Counted from the stretch's first letter, positions 21,684 through 33,914 are shown. The stretch is DNA of 64,000 nt from Eucommia ulmoides (GCA_016647705.1 JAENRU010000084.1:62001-126000); one strand, 5' to 3'. Program-made: numbers and translations. The notes: generated by a model from the sequence alone, not told the origin.

Positions 21684-22827
21684 TGTAACGACCCACTTTT
21701 CCAAGGCTGTCACTCAGTTTTTCCTTTTTATTCTTACGGAAAAATAGAGGCAAAAGATAAATCACTCCACCACCACGCTTCTGTTGTACCTCTATGTCAA
21801 ATGAAGTAATAATAGACGTGGCATCAACTTACTATTATCCAACTAATGATAAATATAAACTAACTGTCAACTGACATAATTTTTATAATTTACTAACTCA
21901 AAATTCAACTATACCTATTCAACTTTTCTGTAACTCTACAAAAGTTTAAACCACTAATTACCAATAACTGCCCCAACTGCCTGAAAAGAAGCACTACCCT
22001 TTAACCTTATCTAACGCCAAAAGTGGATCCGTCTCTAATCAGAGTACCTAGGACAAAATATTTTATCAGTGTACTGTTTTAATAATATAAAAATAATTTA
22101 TCGAACAAGCATATTTATTAAACACCGTTTTTTAAAACAGAAGGTAAATATAACTACATAATGGGCAATAATAAAATTCCACAAATATTATTATGATACA
22201 ACAATTGAATTTAAGTCGACTAGTCAAATTACTTTGATATATAGTGAAATATGTTAATACTTCCCATAACAGAATATAATCACGCTGAATAATATGAAAA
22301 TTTATAGATACCATCAAGATATAGCAAAAATTATTAACAGTACAAAGATTAAATTTCTATATTAAACGCCCAAATTCTTAAGTCAATATTAACTGTACAA
22401 AAATTATTATGACAGTAATTACAAAATTTAATCTATAGAATAATATTAATCAATTGTTCATAACATTTACTAGTGTTAACGAAATACTAAGAATTATCAT
22501 TTTAATAAAATTTACAATTTTTATTTTAAATTAAATTCTTCACAAATTAAATATATCTACCTATTATATATCCCTGAACCCACATATATATGTTTTTTTT
22601 ATGCGTGGGCGCACACACATAAATATAAACCCTTTTTAAATAGAAAGAGCGCCGAGCAAGAACAAACAAAAAACAAAGCTTGCAATTTTTTATTTTTTTT
22701 AAAACATATATATGCATATATATAGATGAGATTAAGTGCCACTTTCATCTATAATGTTACTTAACAATTTTTATTTATTTTTTAATTAAAACATGTGTCC
22801 ACATATAGGCCTAATATATGTGTGGAT

Positions 22828-22862
22828 TATGTGTTGTCTTCTTCTTTAGAAGACAACACATA
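22828..22862. other. Perfect hairpin, 15-bp stem, 5-nt loop
   Basis: Arms are 22828-22842 (tatgtgttgtcttct) and 22848-22862 (its exact complement), with loop tcttt. It lies in the LTR. The copy near 63341 keeps the hairpin with one change in the stem. Confidence 0.85.
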
Positions 22863-22873
22863 TACACTAATTT

Positions 22874-22876
<3 letters not shown>

Positions 22877-22927
<51 letters not shown>
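22877..22927. repeat. (TA)n microsatellite
   Basis: About 25 TA units directly follow the hairpin within the LTR. The matching position near 63395 has only a few. Confidence 0.95.
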
Positions 22928-22931
<4 letters not shown>

Positions 22932-23234
22932 TATTTATTTCTTTATTTATTTAATTAATTGACACTATCTATCCTTCTTAAAATAAAAATAAAAATTATT
23001 AATTATAGCTCAAAACTTCTAAAATTATATTTTAAATAATATGATAATCCCAAAAATTTTAAAGTCAAATCAAAATTTAACATATTAACCAAAAGTTCTT
23101 AAAACAAAAATTTAAATACCGAAATGATCCTAATAATTTTAAAGTAGAATTGAAATGACACATTAGACCCAAATATTTCTCTAAGTATAATGAAATTTAC
23201 TTAAAAATATATACATGCAAAATTGGGCTTTATA

Positions 23235-23503
23235 ATCTTTCCCCCTAAAAGAAATTCCGTCCGGAAATTTAATTATCTTAAATGAATAAATGATGCATAT
23301 ATACTACCCAGTAGTTAGAAGAAAAATGAATGCTAATTCATATAATTACTTGATACATATGTACTATTACTAGTCATGTAAAATGACTCCAAACTCAAAT
23401 TCAAATCGATCTCACCACTCAACGACTTATCCTACTGTCTACTACTAACACAACATTCTAACACTAAGTCTACAAAATTTGTAACCAAGATTCTGATACC
23501 AAC
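23235..23503 (-). other. 269-bp internal region of derivative copy A
   Basis: This is the whole interior between the two LTRs. It carries the polypurine tract at 23235-23250 and the primer-binding site at 23491-23501, and nothing that could encode gag or pol. An almost identical 270-bp interior lies at 63693-63962. Confidence 0.75.
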
Positions 23504-24943
23504 TGTAATGACACAATTTTCCAGGGCGCCACTCGGTTTCTTCTTTTTATTTTTACGGAGAAATAGAGGCAAAAGACAAACTACTCCAATACCACGCTTC
23601 CGCTACGCCGCTATGATAAATAAAATAATAATAGACGTGACATCAACTTGCTATTACCCAACCAATGATAAATGTAAACTAACTGTCAATGTACATAAAT
23701 TTTATAATTCACTAACTCAAAATTCAACTATACCTATCCAATTTTTCTGTAACTCTACAAACATTTAAACCACTTATTACCAAAAACTGCCCTGATTGCC
23801 TCAAAAGCGACACAACTTTTTGACCTCATTTAACACCAATAGTGGACTCGTCTCTAACCGGAGTATCTAGGACAAAATATTTTATCGGTGTACTGTCTTC
23901 ATAATATAAAAATAATTTATAGATCAAGCATATTTATTAAACACTGTTTTTTAAAATAGATGTTAAATATAACCACATAATGAGCAATAACAAAATCTCA
24001 CAAATATCATTATGATAAAACAATTGAATTTAAGTCAACTAGTCAAATTACTTTGATATATAATAAAATATGCTAATACTTCCTAGATTAAAAAATAATC
24101 ACACTAAATAGTATCAAAATTTACAAATATCATCAAGATATAGCAACTGAATAAAAATCAACCAATCAAACCACTTTGTATAATAAAATATCATAAACAT
24201 ATTTTTCTACTAAATATAGGATCATTTCATCTCATGATTGAAAGTTATAACGGTACTGTAACTTGTACAACTGTGCAAACTAAGATTGTCATCAGTGTTA
24301 GGGTCTTTCATTATTTTCAATGGTAGGAGACAAGAAGTGGTATAAACCACCATATCATAATGATAATTATCATTATCATTATCAACAACAACGTATATCA
24401 ACATTTTGCAAGACTTGTCCCTCTATCAAGTCACAACACAATGTCCTACAAGACATGCCCTTCAGTTAGGACCACCAACATCCCATAGCACATGCTCTCC
24501 ATCTAAAGTTATAAAACTGTCCATTTTAATAAATTTTTTCTTTTTCATAATTTGGTACGAAAATATAATGTGACAATTTACATAGAAGGCATTACATTCA
24601 CCTTGATTTTTGCACTGCTTACTACGCTACCATCATAACACTTACGGGTCCGGCGTCACCTCTGAACCTAACAGTGATAGGGTCTAAACTAAGAATTTAT
24701 CCAAATATATATGAAATGCAATGCGTGAAATGTGTGACACTAAAATAAAAAATTTCTTATTCTCAAATTTTCTTAATTATATAAAATTATTAAACAACCA
24801 GATTCTTAAGTCAATATTAACTATACAATTTTTTTTTATGACAATAATTACAAATTGTTTTTCATTAATAATGTAATCTATGGAATAATATTAACCAATT
24901 GTTTTATAATATTTACTAGTTAACGAAATACTAAGAATTATCC
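23504..24943 (-). repeat. Right (5') LTR of derivative copy A, first part
   Basis: It begins tgtaatgacacaattttcc and follows the left LTR. It holds an extra stretch at about 24150-24780, including cttacgggtccggcgtcacc near 24641, of the kind seen in gypsy LTRs, which the left LTR and copy B lack. The LTR continues after the insertion, from 27056. Confidence 0.75.
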
Positions 24944-27055
24944 TGTTGATCTCAAGATTTTGATAAACAATTAAGTATTGATGTTTTGGTGGAACTAATG
25001 TTTGATTAAGTGTTTCAGTGATTTAAAGTTTCAATAATGAAGGTGTCAAAGTAAATGGATGCTAAATGAAGATATCAAGATGATGATGAAGTATTAAGAG
25101 TTTGAAGACATTAGGAAAAACAATCCAGGTAAATATAAACTCTTAATATCCCATTTAGGAACACACACACGGCACAAAATGAATTTCATCTTTTATGTGT
25201 GTTTTGGCTAAGTATATTTATTTGCTCCTATGTGAATTAAAAAGAAATATTTTTGAATGACTAAAATAGAATATAAAAGTATTAGTGAAATTCATTTGAA
25301 TATATATATGGATAAATGGGCAAAATTGTAAAAGAAAGTAAGTTAAAAACGAGATCAGAGAAGAGATTCAGGAGAGGTCAGTCGATTGGATAAAGAGGAT
25401 GAACTCTCTGAATCTGCGAGTTGAGAGATAGGTCGACCGAAAGTAGCTTGGCAAACTTTCTGAATCTGCGAGTTGAAAGAGAGGTCGACCGATGGTAGTT
25501 GGGCAAACTCTCTAAATCTGCGAATTGACTGAGGAGTCGACCGATAAAGTGCATTGAATACTTCCAGTATCCTCCAGTCGATTGGGCAATCGACTGAATG
25601 CATAGTTTTTGGATATTGGTTGATCCGATTTTAAATCCAAAAGTTGTCGTTTTTGGTTAAGATTTGAGAGAGATTTTAGCGATATTCTAAATATTTGAGA
25701 TATGGTTCATATGCATATTAAATCCTTTCAATATGGTTTATTAATTATTAAAGTGTTTCAATTTGGTACATAAAATGAAATCTATACTTATTTGTTTTAA
25801 TTGAGAAATACTTTGGAGATTTAATTGAAAGTTTTAAAAGTTGTTGTTAAGTGAAATTGAACCTAAATAAAGTCCTCATGTTATGAAGAGTCTATAGGAG
25901 TATTTTATTGTCATGAAACTTGTAAACTAGCCGTTAAGAGGTTGATTACATGTGCCCTTATATAGACCTACGAATTTTCTAAGAGAGCTAATCATTTTAT
26001 TCATTCTATGAGACAAAATCAATCTATATTTGAGAGAGCATTTATAAGAGTGATCATTCAACTATACTGTGAGCTGTTCTAAGAGAGTGATTCTGATAAT
26101 CAACTGCGATCAAATTGTATTGATTCCAGAATTGAAGCTATATTATTTTCATCATTAATTCTATGGATTCCGGGTGAGATCTTTCCATATTGATTATTAC
26201 TTGTTTATTATTGTCTTTGGAAATTGATCTTAGAAATTGTTTTTTATTCTTTAAAGAAAATATTCTTTTGAATAATTTCTTGAATCTGATTACATGCTCA
26301 AATTTGCTACCCATATATTGTTAAAATCAGATTTCTATATCTCACATAATTCTATCACTAGTTGGGATCTTAATTGAGTTTATATATATCTGGGGTGGTA
26401 GAAGCTCCGAGTGAGATTTACTTATCAATTTTTGTATTGGTGAGTTGTGACGGATTAAATATCATTGAGGATATTTAATCAAGAGTAACAGAGTTTCAGT
26501 CTCTTCCTGTAAAGAGATTGAGGTAGTGATTCATCTTGCATAAGAATTGCTTGTTTGTAAGTGATTTTGTAACGGTTCAATCCTTACTGGGTAAAATGAT
26601 ATTTGGAGTATTTTAGTAAGGTTTTTATTCTTGAGTCTAAGTGTTAAAAAGAATTAGGTTATTCTTTAGCTTGTAAAAAGTAGATGTTATTTCTTATCCT
26701 TTGAAAAGGAAATTGTAAAAGTTGATTCTGAGTCTGTAAAAGAATCAGTGTGCGGGTTTGGTTCCTACCTTTAAAGAAATCTTGATTTTAGTGGGTGCGA
26801 CTTCCGTGGAGCTCGGAGGACTGGATTAGCCAAGAGTAGCTTGGTGAACCAATATAAATCTCTACTGTGCTGCTTTTTTAATTTGTTTATTTTTGTTGTT
26901 TGTGTGTGCACCTAATTAATTGATTAATTCTGCTGTGTTATAAAGATAATAATTAATTTAGGCATAAAATTAATTATTTGATTTATTGATTTTTATTCTG
27001 ATTAGTTTTTAGTTACCCAATTCACCCCCCTCTTGGGTATTCTACTAGGCCAACA
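24944..27055 (+). mobile_element. Probable solo LTR, Sirevirus-like Ty1/copia, 2.1 kb
   Basis: It begins TGTTGATCTCAAG and ends TAGGCCAACA, with inverted TGTTG/CAACA ends. The flanks are tatcc on the left and tatca on the right. The uninterrupted LTR at 22490 reads aagaattatcattttaataa, confirming the insertion point. The pyrimidine tract attcacccccctcttgggta near its end, and repeated ctgaatctgcgagttga / gtcgaccga phrases (25370-25600), resemble Sirevirus LTRs. No internal region or second LTR is present. The minus-strand open frame at 25355-25603 follows the repeated phrases and is not a gene. Confidence 0.65.
25370..25600. repeat. Tandem phrases in the solo LTR
   Basis: Three units, each with ctct(g/a)aatctgcga(g/a)ttga followed by ggtcgaccga, repeat at about 70 bp. 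A shorter related phrase (cagtcgattgg) appears at both ends. Confidence 0.7.
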
Positions 27056-27162
27056 TATCATTTTAATAAAATTTACAATTTTTCTTTTAAATTAAAGTCT
27101 TCATAAATTAAATATATCTATTTACTGATATATACCTATTATATATCCCCGAACCCACATCT
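27056..27162 (-). repeat. Right LTR of derivative copy A, continuation
   Basis: Continues the LTR from 24943 (tatcattttaataaaattta, as at 22497) as far as ccccgaacccacat, where the similarity to 22575 ends abruptly. Confidence 0.7.
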
Positions 27163-29429
27163 AGCTTGAACCATGTCGAGTTGATGTAACTTAACTAATG
27201 ATATGTATCATTAGTTGTCGGGTAGGATATAATCAAACTAGAGACCAAACATGAATTGAATCTGAAAAAATAAATAAGAGGAAAGAGTCACCTATCCCCG
27301 AGACTGGTAGTTCCATAGCTATTGAGCAATTGCTATCAACGGGTTAGGGATTATTCAATTCCCCACAATCTATATATGGAATGTACCCATTTCTCTGGAC
27401 GGGTACGTGATTCAAAAAATTTAGTAGTAGTTCATAAAAAAACTTTAATAAATCTAAAGATAAGGTACAATACTTTTCTATTTACTTAATTTATTGGTTT
27501 TACTTCTTTCTAAAAATATTAATGAACTAAACCACTTATTAAAGTTCTTGAGAAAATTTATTTGACCAGAGACCCAATTTCTCGGATTAATTTTTGAAAT
27601 TAAATTTCATTTTAATTTCTATAAGGTTTGGCGAAATTCAGTGTGATCTAGTTGTCTTGCGAGACAAAGATTGAAGAGAAACATGTAAATATTTTATATT
27701 AACAAGGGGATTATCTAAAGGCTCAATGTTATTAGATATCATCAAGTAATGAATTCTAGATACAATAGGAAAGTTTGTTGAACTCGTATGTGACAATGTT
27801 CGCTTGAAGTCTTTCTACAGCAAGCACCATTGCACTGCAAGATATAACACCTCAAAAGTAGTTCTTTTTGGTAGAATGGTAGTAGTATCATTTGCCTGTA
27901 GAGTTTGGCCAAAGATGATTAGCCATAACTAAGACATGAAAGATTTGGATCTTTCCATACACACGAAACTAGTAGTAGATTAATTTCTACAGATGTGCTA
28001 GACTCGTTCGCTTAGGTTTTTTGGTAAATTTTGACATAAGCAATTTTGAAATCTTTCTTCCTGTAAATTTAGAAGTATAACCATGGGATCTTGAAAAATC
28101 CAAATATATTGCTTTTCGTTTGGAACACGACTTCTTCCTCCAAGAAGATAAGTGGATGAAAGTATTTCTTTTCAAATAGACAAAATGTTAGATAATTAAA
28201 AGGAAGAAATACCAAAAAAATGAAGTGCTTTAACAACATTCAAATTGAGCATTAGAAAGGGAGCTTTAGAAGTTCCTAGTTTCCAAAAGACATACTTTTA
28301 GAAATAATGTCACCGAGTATAAATTATCGAAAATGAACCTAAAGGATGCTCAGTACATACTAACGTGTGTGGGCTTATGGAATTTATAAGCTCAAGACGT
28401 TTTTCAAAATTCACAATCCTTACTTTAGCTTGCAGTTGGTGTATTTAGAAAAAAAAAAATTGAATACTTGATTTAGATTAGAAGTAGAAAAACAAATAGA
28501 GAGATATTAAAACTCTATGATTAGACCAAGGAGGTGAACACTTATCCATTTAGGATCATTCAAAGATCATTGTGTATTTTTCAGTAGACTCATCTTGATA
28601 AATCATAATTTCAAGGCATATCATAAAAGGAGAACGTCGAACCCTATTAGATATGGTCAGATTGGTAATGAGTCACACTAGTTAGCCCGTTTCGGAAAAT
28701 GCTCTCTTTGACTGTACCAAAATAAGGTTCCTATTATTTTTTTTCCAAACACATTATATAAGATATAGTGTGGGACTGTTGGCGAAAGCTGAGTCTCAAG
28801 TTGTTGAGAATTGTTAGTCCAACTCGTTACTAATAAGTTAGATTTGAGGACTCACTATTGTAGGTTTGGAATGAACCTACAGAAACTGTGGTACACCACT
28901 TTTATCAATGAATTAAACAAAAGATATTTTCGGAAAAACTATATTTTAGAGAAATCATTTGTCAAAGCCTTCGACATTAATGAAAGTTAGATATAGACTA
29001 GGTCCGACAACAGTGTTTATTGAGAACCTTTTATAGTAAATACATGTAGTATAAAAATTCTTTGTATGGATGTAGGATATCCATATTATCTAATCAATGT
29101 ATTAGATAAATCAATCAAGTTGATATGGAGTTAATTTAGTGGGTGTTAACAGACTTACTAGTTACAAAGGATATGATGTTGGACATCATAAAGGAAAAAT
29201 GACTATAAATTCATTGATGGATTGTATGTACAACTTAGTATAGGCAAAGACGGAAAAATGAACATATGCAAAGCGAGATTAATGATGATAGGGTCTTGTA
29301 TCGTCAAGAAATTGATACTGTATGGAACCTTGATGTCGATAACTATGCTAAGGACCGTCAAGATTTAAATGACAACATTTTAGACAAAATTTACATTAAT
29401 CATCTAAAGGGATTTATACTGGTTAACAA

Positions 29430-30110
29430 AAGAAAATAAGTGTGCAAGTTGCAAATGCTCATTTATGGACTAAGGCATTACTTTCCTAATTTATAATATT
29501 CATTTTTGACAAGACAATCACTATTTTTTACTATGTTAAGAACAAAGAATGATCCAAGCGTGTACACCAACAGGATTTGATAAGCATAAATTTCTAAATT
29601 TATAGACAACATTCCAACCGTGGAATATTATCTCCTGCAATAGTATAATTTTCAATAAAGATTACCATAAAGATTTGTAAAGAGCTTTTTTAATACAAGG
29701 TAAAATGGTCTTTAAGATCGATCAAAGGATGCTTATTTTCCAAATCTCAGTACATCGAGTCGGCATGACAAATTGCTAATGAGTACCTTTACCAATCCAT
29801 CATGTTATTTTTATTTTAGTAGTGTGAGTCCAAAAGACTTAAAATATATACAATGAGTAGGATTCCATTTACATTGACAATTTAAAGTCTCATGTAATAT
29901 GTGCTAGGTACTAGAATTGATGTAAGACACGCTATTAGTTTGACTAATGGATATCAATTTTGTTTGGACTAAGAGTATTGAATTATAAGAAAATATATCC
30001 TGAAGTACTTAAGAACAAAGGGTAAATTTATGTGATATGAAGAATGAGAACATTAGATTGATGAATTCGTGGTATTGAATTTAAATGTTTACATGAATAA
30101 CTATTAGTTT
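29430..30110 (+). pseudogene. Fossil copia RT/RNase H region
   Basis: Short protein stretches match the order of the copia RT C-terminus: CKLQ...IYGL, then CVYTN, then an AMLCTR-like stretch, then ENILKYLRTKG, the usual end of RT before RNase H. The intervening text is too decayed to read. It is a non-functional fossil. Confidence 0.65.
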
Positions 30111-30496
30111 TCTTTAGGATATTTTCATATCTTGATAGGTGAGGCCATTCGTGGGAGAGGTTATCAATAAGATTGAAAACTAATATAGTAACTAAGTGTA
30201 ATACCGCATCCGAAAAAGTTTATAAGGTGTAGTTTAGCAGTTTGTTTAATGAACATGAGGCTAACGCTGAGTCACAATATGACCACTATTGGGCAAGGAA
30301 CCCAGGTCTCGTCAATATCCAAACACTACCAGTGGTGTTTTCTGGTAATCATTAAAAGCTAATATATCTATTTGGAGATTAGTATGCTCAACGAACTACA
30401 TTACACATCTACTTAATTGGGTCCCTAACCAGGCAGAAGTTACTTGGATAAAGTATATAATACTTTACCGGATTGGTTATAGCGCTAGTAGGAGAT

Positions 30497-31833
30497 TGTT
30501 GGGGATAAACCCTATAGACAATCCTAAACAAATTTATTTTTGTTAATAATCTCAAGTAACTAAATAATCAAAAAGAGAAAACTTGGTATTTCACCCGCCA
30601 ACTAGATATTTTACCTATCACCCTATGTGTATTATATAGCTGTCAAGATAACTTGGTATTCGATTGAAATACCATAACTTTATATTAAGATTAAAAAGAA
30701 GTACTATCAAAGACATTTGGTAATTGAATATCCTAACATGTTCCTAGTCCAAGGATTATTAATTGGTTTAATAATTCGGATAGATTGGTTTGTGGGTTGT
30801 TTTTTCTATTGAGAATATTAAATATCAAATCCATTAGTCTAAGATACTGGAACAACCACAAGGGGGCTTATTAAGTGATAATGGGTTCTTGAACGTAACT
30901 ATACCTAATATTCAATTTGGCTAATATTGCTTAAGGTCAAAATAGAATATCTGAATTGTAATCCTGCATGTGATCTTTTGATTTGATCTATTGTTTGTCA
31001 TGTTTATGCTCTCCTATACTTTGACAATACTAAGTTTTATAATCCAGTAACGAGACTTCAAAGGTATTCATGGGTTTAGTGGGACACACATGTGTTAATT
31101 CGATTATGCAAGAAATGATTTATCACCCTTTTGCCAAAAGAGAATTGTCCTATGTGATCGAACTTGATTTACCTAAATCTTTCACTAAATCAATATGACG
31201 ATTAGAATGAGATTGTAATTAGTATCATAAAGTACATCATGGATCAAGAGCATATGATCTTACTAGGGCTTTGGACTTTATCTTACCCTATTGGTTTTTC
31301 TAGGAAAATACAATGGTGAATTATTTACAAGTTCAGGGACCAATGTGCAATTAAAAAAAATAAAAATAAAAAAGTCCAGGGTTTTAAGCTAGACTTTATC
31401 TATAAATAAGGACTATACTTCCTTTTCACCTATGAGATCAGACAAGGCTGAATTTCGGCCTACCTTCTTCTCCCTCTCTTATGCTACCAATTTGATTCTT
31501 GCTACCACCTAAAATCAAATCAAATCTATCCTATACCTACTGATTTAGAATAATATTCTTAGAAAATCAATAGGCACCATTCAATGGAGTTCTTTGGGTG
31601 GATATCAGTAGAGACGAAATATTTGCAGCACTATTCAGATATTTTTGCGCTTGTGGGGATCTGATCTTGCGGCTCTTCGAAGAGTTTTCTCAAATTAGGT
31701 CTCGAAAACTATCGGCTATGAGGATGAAGTACCGGAAGAGGTATAAAGTTTAAATTTTATTTAATCTTTATGTTTATTTATTCTTTCATATTATCACAGG
31801 CTCATTCAGTCTTAGAAAATTAGTTGTGAAACA
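30497..31833 (+). repeat. 3' LTR of the decayed copia element
   Basis: It begins TGTTGGGGATAAACCC after a purine tract and ends near gttgtgaaaca, giving TG...CA. It contains atttgcagcactattcagat and gcggctcttcg near 31620-31680, like copia LTR U5 regions. The right boundary is set by where GLP copy 2 flanking sequence begins. Confidence 0.6.
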
Positions 31834-32532
31834 ACTTTTATTGAAAAATATATATATATTTCATTGCGTTCACATAAACATAATTCCCGTCAATCATCAC
31901 CCCATCCAGTTGGGATTGTCGGACTACAATTGTTTGTCCAGCTCGGAGGGATAAGGTGGACCCAATAAGCCTTCTTTGCAATTTTTAAATTCCACTCATG
32001 TTGCATCAGTAGGTTTTGGATCATTCTGCTAGATGTGTTCGGATTCTTTCAAAGGTGTTACCGAGTTGGAAGTATCAAGAACAATCATAGTGACACGAGA
32101 TGTTAACTAACTCCTCAATTCAAATCATCACTAACTCCATGATACAGCATATGTAAAAATATCTAAACTAACATAAGCTTTGGAATAAATTAAGCCAAGA
32201 TTTTCTATAAAATATCGATGAACAATAATTACATTTATTTATATTATGTGGCATTGTCGTTCATGACACAAATAAATAGTACAAGGATTGTTCTGAAAAT
32301 AATAATAATTTGAAGTTATTAATCCAGAAGTAATGATATTAAAAATTAAATTTAAAATTAAATCCGTTTAAATAATAAACCCTTACATATATTTAAGGAA
32401 GACTTCTCATCAAGACCACCAAGAAGGATCACATTAGAAGCAAATTATGTAGAAATAATTAATATTTTATGGGTAAAATAACAACACCATAACTTATTTT
32501 TATTTTGAAAGAATAAAAAATCAGAAACATCT
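31834..32532. other. 3' flank of GLP copy 2
   Basis: Aligns by eye with 15777-16380 and 51300-52141. It has no gene. The start (atttcattgcgttcacataa) corresponds to 11965 in block A, showing that this flank was continuous with the PLP-side block before the LTR element at 11997 inserted there. Confidence 0.7.
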
Positions 32533-33840
32533 CTAGTTCCCTTGGAAGGATGCTTGAAGATCATCAATCACGTTCTTGTCAACTTGGAATGCCTTGGTCA
32601 AGACATAAGGAGAGATTGGTGGTGTTGACCCAAACACAGCGTTAGCAATGGTTATGATCCCTGGATTTTGGCTACTTAGACTAGCAAAAGCCACTGCATT
32701 CGTCTTTCCGACATTGAATTGGAAGTGGATGAGCCCTATTGGGAAAACAAAGACATCTCCTTTTCTCAGGACTTTGGTAAAAAGGGTGTTAATGTTATTC
32801 ATATTAGAGGTGACGAAGCCAACATAGAGGGTGCCTTCCACGACCACGAGGATTTCTGTGGCGCGAGGGTATGTGTGGGGAGGGTTGAGGCCGTTGGGTG
32901 CAAAGTCGATGCGAGCAAAAGAGATGCCAAGAGTGTTTAGTCCGGGGATTTCTTGAACATTTACCGGTGTCACATTTGAGCCAACCTTGTTGCTTGTGTT
33001 TCCAGGTTTGTCAAGTCCCGAATAATAGAAATCACCGGCATTCACAAGTATTGGATTCTTGCAAAGTTTTCCATTGACGAAAATTGCATACACACATATA
33101 TAAGCACTTAGAATAGATATATTACACATACATATATATAATATTGCTCGAAAGATTTTAGTTGTCACTTGTCTCATTGCTTTAAAATGACTTATTACAT
33201 GGTCTATAGTTTAACGATTAGGTGTTCTAAATGGTCATTGTCATGTTATCTTTGATTAAATAATTTGAGAATAGAGAAATATAGAAATCTACTCATAAAT
33301 AGTACCTAATAAATTTGTCGTACAAGAAGGACCAATTTATTATACTATTTTTCAAAAAAAAAAAAAGCCGATAACTCAATACATGAATTGTCATAAATTA
33401 ATGTCTGGTGGTAAAATAAAAACACTTAAATTACTTAGCTTACTATTAGCTTATATAATATTTTCTCGTATAGTTGAAATAAAATATAGTTTAAAAATTC
33501 TAATAAACTAAAACAACTATATGCCTCTTTGTTTCGAATAAACAAGATGTAAATCTTATGCAACGATAGCTAAATGAAGAAATATAAAAATGAATTTATA
33601 ATTCTAAAGTAATTCATTAAATTGAATAATTTAGATGACCCAACAGGTTTTTAGTAATTAAAATAGAAAAAATATATTAAAATTGCAAATTTATAGGGAA
33701 ATTAATATGAGATTCATACCAACATTCTTGGGATCGTCAATTGCAACACAGAAGTCTTGCAGTGGACTCGGGGCGGAAGCGTAGGCAATTTTAGAAGCCA
33801 ATGCCAAGACAGATATAGCAAAGGTTAGGTAAATGGCCAT
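32533..33840 (-). CDS. Germin-like protein, copy 2 (probably damaged)
   Basis: Exon 1 (33720-33840) encodes signal peptide [21 protein letters not shown], then [19 protein letters not shown], with a GT donor. Exon 2 (32533-33083) is open to QGN and TAG. Together they would give 223 residues, the normal GLP length, with the paired Cys of DFCVA and GKLCKNP. Box 2 ([16 protein letters not shown]) and the KGD turn are intact. GLPs of this type (subfamily 1-like) are secreted cupins of the apoplast that hold Mn in a His3-Glu site; some are superoxide dismutases or oxalate oxidases. Two faults are visible. Box 1 reads HTYPRATE instead of HTHPRATE, so one metal His is Tyr. The acceptor before TTTTCGTC reads AA where copy 3 reads AG (33084-33085). 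Nearby alternative AGs would shift the frame. It is the most complete of the three copies but is probably inactive. Confidence 0.75.
33084..33719 (-). other. Intron of GLP copy 2
   Basis: 636 bp, with a GT donor (gtatgaatc on the minus strand) and an expected acceptor that reads atgcaa. Copy 3 has atgcag there. Most of it aligns with the 763-bp intron of copy 3 (52693-53455), which holds about 130 bp more near 52900-53040. Confidence 0.75.
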
Positions 33841-33906
33841 TTTTTTTTTCTTAGAATATGATTTGAAGAAGCTTTGAAGTGAGAAATTTGGGAAGAACGG
33901 GTGACC

Positions 33907-33914
33907 TATTTATA
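33907..33914 (-). promoter_or_regulatory. TATA-like box of GLP copy 2
   Basis: The minus strand reads TATAAATA about 67 bp upstream of the ATG at 33840, in the same context as copies 1 and 3. Confidence 0.7.

Larger units (their letters stand above)
21684..23234 (-). repeat. Left (3') LTR of derivative copy A
   Basis: Aligns by eye with 23504-24943 plus 27056-27162 and with 62273-63692. It contains a long (TA)n run and a 15-bp stem hairpin. It lacks about 600 bp that the right LTR holds at 24150-24780. Confidence 0.8.
21684..24943 (-). mobile_element. Short-internal gypsy-type LTR derivative, copy A
   Basis: The left LTR is 21684-23234 (1551 bp, ends tgtaacgacc and gggctttata on the plus strand). 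The interior is only 23235-23503, and the right LTR starts at 23504. On the minus strand a polypurine tract (TTTTAGGGGGAAAGA) abuts the left LTR and a Met-type primer-binding site (TGGTATCAGAA) abuts the right LTR, so this is a complete LTR-internal-LTR order on the minus strand. The polypurine tract is close to that of the Tekay-like element at 2469, which suggests relationship. The right LTR is cut by a probable solo LTR (24944-27055), resumes at 27056, and is lost at about 27162. There is no coding capacity; it is a fossil. Confidence 0.75.
27163..31833 (+). mobile_element. Decayed Ty1/copia element with 3' LTR
   Basis: Plus-strand copia pol traces lie at 29430-30100: VCKLQMLIYGLRH, typical of the RT end in copia elements; CVYTNRI-like text near 29560; a YAM-type LCTRPD-like stretch near 29890-29930; and ENILKYLRTKG near 29985-30017. 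A purine tract (aggagat, 30490-30496) abuts a 3' LTR beginning TGTTGGGGATAAACCC at 30497. No 5' LTR is recognised, and the left boundary is simply where the previous LTR stops. The interior from 27163 to 29430 carries no motif I can name. It is broken many times and is clearly old. Confidence 0.7.

Noticed and set aside
24222-24404. Asn/Asp-rich minus-strand open frame
   Set aside because: It is a translation of a short (ATTATC)n-like repeat within an LTR.
32719-32940. Plus-strand open frames opposite GLP exon 2 (also at 16490-16788 and 52251-52436)
   Set aside because: They are antisense shadows of the conserved GLP coding sequence; the minus-strand frame carries the germin boxes.
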